Below are positions 54,456 through 64,000 of a stretch of 64,000 nt of DNA, in pieces. Numbering within the stretch: the stretch's first letter is position 1; each line of letters begins with the position of its first letter. Location: assembly GCF_037975245.1 (NCBI RefSeq), contig NC_092571.1:24630564-24694563 (forward strand), in the 5' to 3' direction. Under the pieces are notes generated by a model. It saw only the letters and a program-made list of their open reading frames with translations. It did not search any database and was not told the DNA's origin. The translations under genes were made by a program, and so were the position numbers. This DNA is from Apostichopus japonicus. Its lineage: Eukaryota > Echinodermata > Holothuroidea > Aspidochirotida > Stichopodidae.

Positions 54456-57400
54456 CTTTTGTGTCTAAATAGAATCAAGCAGTACAATATGTTATGATAA
54501 AGTAATTATATTATTATTAATTAATTAATTAATATCAGTCTTCTTATTGCCTGAAGCCATCGCTGTAGAGGATTAATTGCCCTGTATAGTTGATTACCCT
54601 TGACATATAGAGACAATCTAGTAATTTGCCAGTCAGGGAAAACTTGGTTCAAGAATGTTTCATGTTAGCATTGGGATAATATGGATGACAAACCCAGCGA
54701 GGGGTTACGGAACTTCAATCTAGGAAAAAAATCAGAATTTTCAGCTTCATTTTTTTTAAGGAAAGCAGGAAGGAAAAATCATCAACAACAATGTGAGCGT
54801 ATACACAGTTCGTATAGACCTATCACTATGTGTCTGTCGATGTGTCTCCAAATCTGTTAGTCTGAAAAAACTGCATAAAATTGGCCAAATTTCTGAAGTG
54901 GTTTTACGAAAATGACTGAGATTCAAAAATGTCCTTGACTACTCTAGTAGTTTTAAGGCCTCTTGAAGGAACAGTTTGCCCTTTAGCAAGGTTTACAGAC
55001 CATCATAACGTTACAAAGACCGTTACCGAGGTACGTGTGGGTCATTTGTTTTAGTGATCCCCCTCCCCCCCCCCATATTACCTTTTTGGAGTGTGTACTA
55101 ATACTTACTATTAAGTTAGCATCTGTTCATAGATGATATACTTATAAATAGAACAATTTGAGGAATGATAAAAGAAGTCATTTTATATCTCTCTTCGTTT
55201 TGGAAGGCCGTCTTAAGCATCATTCTGCCTTGGAGCACTGTCACAGAGAGGCAATTGACCATAGCCATTAGTGAGGTACATCCTCTGTATGTTTGAGTGT
55301 GGACTTAAAAATCATAGCTCACTCCAAAGACTTTTGTCATTGCCCCCCTCCCCCCATTAACGTTGACAATACACATTGCTGAAGACGTTTGACTTAAGAG
55401 ATGATGGTATGCTTTAGAAGGAGTTTTATTTCAAAATGTAACGTGAGGGAAGGTAGAATTTACTACTCATTTCAGTCGACGAAAGAGAGCATCGTAAATT
55501 CAAGCATTTCTCTCGACAGTCTTTTTGAAATATTAGTCGATGCAACATTTTGCTTGATATTCTATCAAATACAACTCACAAAATGTGTGATATCTGTGAA
55601 GAAACGTTGTGACGCCGAGAAAAGGAGGTCTAAGGTTCCATGTCTCCAAAAAAGAACAAAATTAGAAAACGCTAATGATGACAATGATGACTTCAAATCC
55701 AGATCAATTTATTTACAGTTTTGTCAGACTTTCGTCCATCATCACATCTTTGAAATTGTTATTTTTTCCTTCCAAATTTACACATCTGATGCAAGGGTTT
55801 TTTTTTTCTGTCCAAATTTTAACATTTGATGCAACGGATGACAATGCAGATAAGCAGTGTACACAGACATGAACTACAACTACAACAAAAATGATTTAAA
55901 AATCAGTTTTTGTATCGATTTTGGAAGATGTCTGATTCTGTTTGATACCAAAGACAGATCACATCGCAAATCACTAGCTTTAATACCTTTCAAGTCTTCA
56001 TTTCAAATAATAATTATGACGAACAAAATTATGGGAAATTAAAGAAAAATGTGTTCCTGTCAGTGAGTGTTTTGAACTTGTCCACTTTCCTTGTAAAAAT
56101 TTCTTGTTCCTGTCAGTCATTTTGCAAAAAGTTTTTACAGTAAGTAAGATATTTTGACCCACAAAACAAGTTTTTTATTAACACCACCTCTAAAGCCTTG
56201 CATGAATTGAATACCAGTTTTTTCTCAGTAATTTGTACATACCAAGTGTCCTTTATATTTTGCTGCATCAAATTTATAACAACTTTGGTTTCTTTCGTCA
56301 CGTTTAGACGACTGATTATGATTTCATTTGGTAAAAATAAATTCATTTGGAATTTTATTTGTTTGTTGTTGTGGTTGGAATGTAATATTCGTCTAGCAGA
56401 AGTAAAGATTATTAAAGGTCTATAATTGAGGGAATCGTCCCGGGTCTCGCTCTTCACACCTCTGCTAAATTGCAGGAATCGGTGCTGGAAAATATATTTT
56501 GTACCCTGCAACCAGGAGGGTAATAAAAGGGGCATCTGTTGAACGTTTGAGTAGGATTTACTGTTGTTCCCAGTGTAAGAATTCTATAATTTATATTCAT
56601 GATTATTGCATGTTAAACTCTGTATACATTATTAGTTTTATAGAGCAATTATTGGGTATAATATTCATGAATCATGATTATTCATTGTTAAAAACTAGTC
56701 CGATGTGGAGACAAAATCCACTGTGAATGAAATATTGGGTGAAGGAACGATAAAATATAGACTGCCAATATTAATATTAATTTAGAGGAGGGCTGTATAA
56801 ATGGGTTTTTTTTTGGAGGGGGAGGGGGGGGGGCTTAGTTGTGGATGGAATAAGTTACTTTAGATTTATCTGTTTTAATAATCTTCAGATTAATAGTTCA
56901 ACTGTGTAAAGTTGTAAATATGATTTAATATAGATTATCATTATTTAAAAAACAAAAAAAAGCTGTATGAGGTATGCTAAAATATGCAATTTTGTATGAA
57001 TGTTCAAATTTTTTGATAGAGTGTGAAATGGAGATGAATATAGGTGATGCACATGTAAGACCAGTCTATCTTTAAAAATTTCAGAAATAATCATTTATAT
57101 TATAATTTTTGGAAATATATTCTTTGTGTGTTCATAAGAGACAAAGCAGGTGGAAGGAATAAGAGGCAAGGCTATACCAAAGAAGAAGGCGCAAGAAGGA
57201 GAAAGCTCTTTACCAAAAATGAGCTCTGGAAAAAAATGTACATGTGGGAAAAGTCCTGTTAAAGTAAAAATCTTGAAAAAGAGTTTATTAGTACCATGGC
57301 ATCCATTGTTCGTAAAACAGGTCTTAGCCAATACCTATCCGGTTGCCCTAAGTCAAAGGTCAGCAAACTATGGGGCCTGACCCAAAAAGTGAGTCGTGAC

Positions 57401-59198
57401 AAAGATTTTGGTGGGTCACAGTATTACTCCGGGTCAGAAAATTTTATCTACAGTGTTTTGGAGCTTTACTATTAAACGTCCATAGCCTGCCCGACGTATC
57501 TTGCATTCTGAGTATTGATTCTGAGAGGGTGTAGGGGAAGGGGAGGGTGGAGGGTGGGTCATGGCTCTGTCCTCATAGAAGTTCCTGTACCGTGGGCCTA
57601 ACATGCCACACAGTGATGTTAATTTGCCTAATTTGGGTTCTTTTGCAATAGAGTAAGTAAATTCTTCACTGCAGAGTGAAGTGTTACCAGCTACGTCAAA
57701 GTCCCGATTACTTTGGCTCTAATAAAATCATTCAGATATTACATTAATGTTCAGTAGCAAAACAGGTCATTGTGGCTGATAATACAGGTATCCGTGTCAT
57801 ACTTTGGTTCTTACAGAGAAATAATGCACAGTTAGGTATCACTTGTTGGCCATTTTCATTATCCATTACTTGGATGCTTTCACATGCTATTAATAGGCTA
57901 TGAGTCATCATTTTTGTGGCCCCGGGAATATTGAGTTGCATATTATAGCTGCAAAAGGGATTTATTTATTACTGTGCACCATGAGCTGTGTTTTTTATAG
58001 TGAACTGCATATTATTTAACATTGAGTTGACTCATTAAAAGGTAAGATGTTTCATCGGTAAACCTGTCATGAGGTGAGGATCCAAAGTGTTTCTTTTTGG
58101 TTTCCAATATACCTTCAGATTTTCACCTTAGATCATGTGATTTCATCAAATGGGGTGCTTAAAGTTACCTCAAGATGAGACCAAATATTAGCTATTAATG
58201 GTCTTGTTTGAAAGTTTAACAAGAAATCTGATATATTCTTAACTTTGCATTTTCATAGTAAAATTTGCTGCAGGATTCTCTTTCTTGGTATATTGTTTTG
58301 TTACCACTATAATGATCAATTCATGTTGTAATGCTTTGAGACGTAAATTTTCGTACAGAACAGTCATAACAGGAAATTGTCAATCGTGAAAAGTAATGTA
58401 GCAAACATTCCCTCTGCCCCCATTCCCACCCTCCACCCCTACCCCTTCTCCTCTAATCGTCCACATCCTGTCCAACAAAGTGAGACTTTTTGATCACTTC
58501 TCATCCCATGGCCTATGGTAGCATTTCAGCCCTTGCATACTCTTGTTTTTGTGGTATTAATGTAGCATGCATTGTTTACACATCCAGAAAGTTAAAAATC
58601 AAATTCAAATAGTTTTACAGTGTTTGGTGAGTCTTTGATCGAAGACTGACAATGTTGACACCGATTGGGTTTGCTTTGTCTCCAAGTTGTGTTTTTGATG
58701 TGTTGTGTTTTAATAGTTAGAGGAATCGGAGCTGTAGAGTATTTTCAATATCAAAACAGGATCTAGTAAAGGAGACTACAGCAGTTTGAGATAAAACAAC
58801 AATTTAACCTGAAGAGTTAATTTCTGTGTACAAATAGACGTGTACAAATGGCCTGTAAACATGTGCGCAAAAGTAGATGCATTTAGAAACAATATCACTT
58901 TTAAGCTCTCATGCATAGTTTATATTAAACCTTATCTATTTTAGAGAAAGAAAAATGTATTTTATTTTATCCAAAGGATCATGATGGTATATATATCTGC
59001 TGTTTTTATTAAATACCATATTGGTTTTTTTGTTTTTTTTTGCTTTGATACACATAATGTGACTGTTTGGTTTGTGCAAAGCCATTGTTATACATAAGTA
59101 TTGGGGATTATGAAGCTATGTATATAGTATTGCAAATGACCCTGTTTTTTTTCCCCTTTTGTGTGTTTCTTACCTTTTGTTGAAAGTTTGCTAGAATT

Positions 59199-59206
59199 TG
59201 TAAATA
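59199..59206 (+). promoter_or_regulatory. Candidate Pumilio site TGTAAATA
   Basis: Matches the Pumilio/PUF consensus UGUANAUA. A second perfect match (TGTACATA) lies at 59269-59276, just before the candidate distal polyadenylation signal. It matters only if the FoxJ2/3 transcript reaches this far. Confidence 0.3.
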
Positions 59207-59268
59207 TGTTCCACAAAATTTACAAAATGTATACTTCATTACATTTGTAGAGTTATATTATAATCTTT

Positions 59269-59276
59269 TGTACATA
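59269..59276 (+). promoter_or_regulatory. Candidate Pumilio site TGTACATA
   Basis: Second UGUANAUA match, 70 bases after the first and 85 bases before ATTAAA at 59361. Such words arise by chance in AT-rich DNA, so confidence is low. Confidence 0.3.
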
Positions 59277-59360
59277 TTTGTAGGTAAGATACAGATTTCT
59301 TAACTGAAACATTTTCAACTTTTTTTTTTTCTGAGAATGCTGTGTGAAGGTTTCAAGAAA

Positions 59361-59366
59361 ATTAAA
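59361..59366 (+). terminator. Candidate distal polyadenylation signal ATTAAA
   Basis: ATTAAA within AAGAAAATTAAATCTGCC, followed by a T/G-rich stretch (TTTGTTATGTAACATTTGTG) 33 bases on. It would give a 3' untranslated region of about 6.5 kb if used by FoxJ2/3. Confidence 0.35.
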
Positions 59367-59424
59367 TCTGCCTTTCGTGGCACAAACATCTGGAATCATT
59401 TGTTATGTAACATTTGTGTCAGTG

Positions 59425-61150
59425 AAAAAATAGCATGTAGCCCCACATAGTTGCTACTGTTTAACACACCCAATATAGTAGCAGAAAGTGTTCCCTACAG
59501 CCTTATTACAAAAATAACTTAAAACACCTGAGCCACTTGTTTCGGGGAGCTCGCATGGTACAAAATGCTTGTTTTGTCTTCTACCTTTGGTTACTTGCCA
59601 TAGGCATGCATATGAAATCTAGACTTAATCGTACTTGCAAACATCTCCTTTCAGTAGTGTTATAAACCACACTTTCAGTAGTATTTCCCTCTCACCATAC
59701 TTTATCACTGTCCATAACAGCTGTAAGATGTCATTGCTGATTTCAGCTATTACCAATAGGTTAAAGATTCTTTGCAAAGTACCATTAAAAGGTGATTTCA
59801 TTCTGACCATTAAATACAGGCAGTATCTTGAAGTCACTTTATCAATTTTCGCCATGTGACCATAACAACAGGTCAACAATTATCTGATCAGCTATAGATG
59901 AAGTGACAGAAATTGTCACAATATTTTCAAACTGGTAGAAATGGGGTGTCCATTTCTGGTTGCAGACTTCATATGTTAGCCGAATTTGACAAACACTGCT
60001 ATGATCTCTAGGGAGTAAACTAGTTCCTCTAGAGCAATTTGGTCAATGATAATGATCTTGTTGACAGTTTTGTGTTTTATAATCCTTCACCTCAAAGATG
60101 ATGTAGAATGCCAAAGTGCTAGCTCATTTGAAAACTCATTTAACATGTGATGCTTTAAAACTAAGAAATAGAATCTTGCAATATTATTGCAAATTAAGTC
60201 TTAATAGCCTAAAACTGATGAGGATAGCAAGACAACTTCCAAGAAGACTTCCTGCCATACTCTTCAACCACAAAACAAGTTTTAATACTTCAAATGATTC
60301 GAAAGAAACCACTTTAGTCATATCCTGAAATCAAAACTCACTGATAGTGTGCTACATAGCTTCCACTGATATTTTCTGCTGAATAATGAAAACAAACTTC
60401 ATATTTAGGTTATACTGCTTTTGTATGAGGCATCTGAGAAATATGTAACAGACGCTAGCATTGGCCAGCTGGAGAATGGGTTGAATGAGTAATAGGGTAT
60501 TAGGAGATCATGGAAAGATCATGGGAAGATCATGGGAAGATCATGGGAAGATCATGGATATATCATGGATGGACGACACCAGTGAGGTCTCATTTATACA
60601 ATTGAGATTCCATGCTGGCTTTAAGTCATCACGTCTGCTTTCCTAGCCATTTTGTTTAAAATCTTGACAAGCCCTTTGGAGACAGATCATTATTGGACCA
60701 TGAATATCAAAGACATGTTCAGAGTTACCCATGCAGATGTTGTCCATGTTCATTTAGACTCTCTCTATATAAGAGCTAGGGTAGGAGTAAGGGGAACCCC
60801 TTCCCCTCAAATCTCAATTTCTGCAAAAGAAAGGGGAAGAAAAAGATACATTCCAATTCTCCTTACTAATGTTTTTTAGTGTATTTGCAATCATTATGAG
60901 AGAACAAGAAATATCTAAAAATGCTGTAGCAACTGGTAGTCATCCTCCAGAGCTTGGCCCTCTTTGCAGCTCCAGTACCCCAAGTCAATACCAGTGTAGC
61001 CCCTTCCCCTCCCCTCTGACCACCCTAAAAAACAAAAAACCCTACTACTGTGCTGTATCTAGCTGCAGTAGCATCTGGAAAGTTCTTCTCTGTGATGGAT
61101 GGGATGGTAATTAGGTAGCAGATACGGTTCTCTGAATATGGAATGTTTAA
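59425..61150. other. Intergenic region
   Basis: No gene recognised. It contains an 11-bp tandem repeat (AAGATCATGGG, about 60508-60560) and short open frames without similarity. Confidence 0.5.
60508..60575. repeat. 11-bp tandem repeat AAGATCATGGG
   Basis: Four to five copies of AAGATCATGGG, ending in diverged ATCATGGATATATCATGGATG. Confidence 0.88.
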
Positions 61151-61502
61151 AAGGCATTGAAGACTCGCCCCAAACCGCCATCTGAAAAAGTTAACTTTCT
61201 GTTGCTTGGAAGTGAAGTTTTTTACATGTCGCTACAAAATACAGACAGTAATGAAACGTAATACCTTGTTATCTTTTATCTAGACCTGAGATGTCCATCG
61301 CTGCTATGTACAGTGTTGTGGGTATTGACCGTAGCTGTATGTATTGACTGTACGACTAGTGTCTAATAACCGACGGTAGCAAGCTGTGTGTGTGTAGTTT
61401 CTGGGATCGATGGTGGTGTCTAACACTTCTGTTACACCTCATTCGAAACTAGGTCAGATTACCGGCATCAGACGTTTCTTTGTGCGCGATTCTTCAATGC
61501 CT
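61151..61502. mobile_element. MITE with TTAA flanks, copy 2
   Basis: A close relative of the intron-8 element. It begins AAGGCATTGAAGACTCGCC and ends GCGATTCTTCAATGCCT with TTAA on both sides (61147-61150 and 61503-61506). The inner sequence (for example GGATCGATGGTGGTGTCTAA and CCGACGGTAGCAAGCTGTG) aligns with copy 1 throughout in the same orientation. Confidence 0.85.
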
Positions 61503-61506
61503 TTAA

Positions 61507-62191
61507 GGGTCAAAACTCAAAAAACAAAAAATGGTCCATAACAAACAAAAGCGGTGCTCTTTTCATCATTTATTAAAAGCCATCTTATATCTACACCAAA
61601 AGTATACTCTGTTAATAGGAAAAGATAATGTTAATGATCTCACACGCCCATAGTGATTACATTTGCATGCGTTCATATTGACTATTAGCAGGGACTAAGT
61701 GAAGGGTAAAGTAACATCGCTTGATGATACCAAACTTCAGTGAAGGCAACTTTGTTCAGTTTATATCTTTATGACAAATTTGTGTCCACAAAGATCATCA
61801 AAACATTATGAAATATGTCTTTAAATACAAATGGATCATCCGAAACAATAAAAAAAAATTGTTCTGAAAGTTTGATCACAGTTTTTGAAACTTCATTGAA
61901 TGATATTAACATATCTAGCAATTTTTAGCATCACTATATAATCCCTTAAGAAATTAAAAAAACATACATTTTTCAAAGATGTCTAATGTCTTCGACCCAG
62001 CAATTAATATCCTTTGTACTCAACTTTTGCATAGATTGTGCAAATGTGTATTCCAGAAATGACTTCCCTTAATAGCTATCAACAAGGTACAAGACCAAGA
62101 AAATCACTAAGAAAAGACAGAAAAGTAAACAGGGAAACACAGCACCGTCCATTTGCAAACAAATTATCCTCTGATTAAGTAAGTCTGCCCA
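61507..62191. other. Intergenic region
   Basis: AT-rich sequence. Nothing was recognised on either strand. Confidence 0.5.
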
Positions 62192-62435
62192 AAAGTGTTA
62201 GCTCAGTGGTTAATGCCGGTGCCTTCCAATCATAAGGTCCCCGGTTCGAGTCACTCTCAGATTAATGTATGTCGTCCAGTTACAGAGTTGTTGACAATTA
62301 ACAATTCATAATCATGGACGTTAAATATGAATGTAAGAGGCTGACTTCGGTCAGCTTGCGGCTGTGATAAGCCAATGAGGCTTCTTCGCGAGTTCCTGGT
62401 TGCAGGAGGATCTAATATACATACATAAACACAAA
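62192..62435 (+). mobile_element. tRNA-derived SINE
   Basis: Starts with a tRNA-like head carrying A-box TAGCTCAGTGG (62199-62209) and B-box GGTTCGAGTCA (62243-62253), the internal RNA polymerase III promoter. An unrelated body follows, with CTTCGGTCAGCTTGCGGCTG and CTTCTTCGCGAGTTCCTGG, ending in an ACATACATAAACAC tail. The layout of head, body and simple tail is that of a SINE. The exact right end and target-site duplication were not fixed. Confidence 0.75.
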
Positions 62436-64000
62436 ACTCAATTGCTATAGACCATTTTAATAGGGTATACATTTAAAAACAAATTGTTAAGAACTGTTTC
62501 AACACAAAAGCAAATTTCTCAATATTATGTACATTGACAAACAAGCGCGGATGTAATGATTATTCAACTGCCCAAAGTTGAAGAATGTCTTTAAACCTGC
62601 AAACTCATTGGACATTTAAATAGTTCCAATGGAGAATGCATAATAGCGAAGAAGAAAAATAACAACAAAAACATGCGGTATGCTTTTGAAAGACTAAGCT
62701 TTACTGATCACTAAGCAATGCCTGGAGTAGCTTACAGCCCGATACAGAGTGGGGGGGGGGGGGAACTAGTAACCTGCACTAGTCTAGCCTGCAAGGAGCA
62801 TAGCCAACAGGTATGTTGACAATCTAGGAATGTGTTTTTGAGAATAGGAGGGAGGTAGAGAGACAAGTGGATGGGAGAGGATGGAGAAGGTGTAGTTACT
62901 GTTTCCAGAAGTTATGTATTTGAACTACTACAAAGGGGTGGGGGGGGGGGAAGGGAGCAATCACTGAATTGGTATTGTGAGTAAGTTTGGGGAAAGACAA
63001 CTCTTTGCCATTTCTTCACCCTTCCAACTTTCTTCCTCTCTCCCTTTCTCCCTTCTCCCTCTCCACCCTTCCCTCTATATCTATCCCTGCCCCCTTCTCT
63101 CTCAACACTCATGTAGCATCTCTCTCTCCTGTGAACAACAGCAACATCCAACTCAGACACTATCATTTTCCATCACCCAAAGTACATCTGCTCTTAGAAT
63201 TCTGAGTAAAATGTTTCTAAACTAGACTTAAATTTTCTTGTTTTACTACTTTTTTTTAGTACTTATTTTTTTGTGGAAATGGCAGTAAATCTCACAGATC
63301 ATCTGTTAACTTTCTGATTGACTAGCCTGAATTCACAAGTCGAACAAAGCAGTCATTTGTATTTGCCTTCCAAAAATGACACACCAGTTTCCATAACCCA
63401 CCAGATACAATGAAATAAAGCAGTGCAGTGCTATGCACAAACCCTATACAGTATTGCCAAAGGTGGGTACCATTAGCTGTTGATTAGACTTTACCAGTTC
63501 ACAGAAACAACAACTCTGCCCATATTCTTATATGCGAATTAAGATCTGCATTCTGCAGCACATAACAACTGTTGAAAGTGTGATAAAATTTGATTCTAGT
63601 TTGGAAGGTTACACAGGTTTTGTCACTAAATTTGTAACGATAATGCAACAAATAGTGGATTTTGTGCTAATATATTTTGTACCATTGGACAGAGACAAAC
63701 ATTGTGCAACAACCAACCAGCTGGCTTTCCAATAAATATATACACACTTTTAAAAACTAGATTATAAACCAAATGACCCAAAATAAAATATTTTACCTTC
63801 CCAGACAGATTTGGTCCTCCAAAAACCTATACCATACCAAAAACTTTCTTTCCTCCGAATAATATTTGAATAAAGGAAAAAATAAAAGCAGAAAAAAAAG
63901 GCAAAGTTTTTCAACAAGACCCATTAATAGGTTAAAGCTGCCAATTGGAAGAAAGATTTCAAAGGCATTAATTCCATTCACTGCTAACTAATTAAATCAA
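62436..64000. other. Intergenic region at the right edge
   Basis: No gene recognised. There are poly-G runs at about 62750 and 62940 and a pyrimidine-rich stretch (CTCTCC words) at 63020-63110, which produces meaningless serine/proline-rich frames. Confidence 0.5.

Larger units (their letters stand above)
54464..59360. other. AT-rich region after FoxJ2/3, possible long 3' untranslated region
   Basis: No coding exon is recognised. The right part (about 58900-59400) is T- and A-rich, with short U-rich tracts typical of a distal 3' untranslated region. AATAAA also occurs at 57721-57726. A segment near 57355-57600 (GTCAGCAAACTATGGGGCC) may be a damaged hAT-type fragment. Confidence 0.4.

Noticed and set aside
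55401-55829. 142-codon plus-strand frame after FoxJ2/3
   Set aside because: No recognised family; AT-rich sequence with low-complexity ending.

Overview
This is a window from a large, intron-rich animal genome. Two protein-coding genes can be read from the sequence, arranged head to head. At the left edge, on the minus strand, are the first two coding exons of a GIGYF (GRB10-interacting GYF protein) gene, which runs off the window below base 100. From base 8579 to 52905, on the plus strand, is a complete forkhead transcription factor gene of the FoxJ2/FoxJ3 type. It has nine coding exons, all with clean GT-AG boundaries and matching phases, and encodes a predicted 501-residue protein. About 90% of the window is intron or intergenic DNA rich in short DNA transposons, minisatellites and homopolymer runs. 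The genes and repeat content suggest a marine invertebrate, perhaps a deuterostome such as an echinoderm; that placement is an impression, not a proof.

Layout. 1-980: GIGYF exons (minus). 981-8500: intergenic DNA between the two start regions, holding two GC-rich hAT-like elements (3753-4407 and 5293-5587) and a decayed non-LTR reverse-transcriptase remnant (about 4605-5284) that the second element interrupts. 8473-8941: short upstream ORF and first coding exon of FoxJ2/3. 8942-20218: intron 1, with a duplicated tRNA-like unit and a hAT MITE with a perfect 8-bp target-site duplication. 20219-20293: exon 2. 20294-38654: the 18.4-kb intron 2, with several tandem repeats, two more hAT MITEs, an interspersed repeat carrying TTACCTGTCTCC, and a 2.3-kb array full of AGGTCA nuclear-receptor half-sites. 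38655-52905: exons 3-9, including a possible 42-bp cassette exon at 46469 and an alternative stop codon produced exactly at the edge of a TTAA-flanked MITE in intron 8. 52906 to about 53830 or 59400: 3' untranslated region, with two candidate ends. 59400-64000: intergenic DNA with a second copy of the intron-8 MITE and a tRNA-derived SINE.

How it works together. The FoxJ2/3 gene is a DNA-binding regulator whose forkhead domain is split across exons 1-3. Its conserved downstream blocks ([29 protein letters not shown], and the DWDSIV tail) lie on exons 5, 7, 8 and 9. GIGYF is a translational repressor partner of 4EHP and is probably unrelated in function; only proximity links the two. No bacterial, viral or CRISPR-type system was seen. 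The observations most worth checking are the MITE-linked alternative C-terminus, the candidate cassette exon, the AGGTCA array, and the set of well-bounded hAT MITEs.
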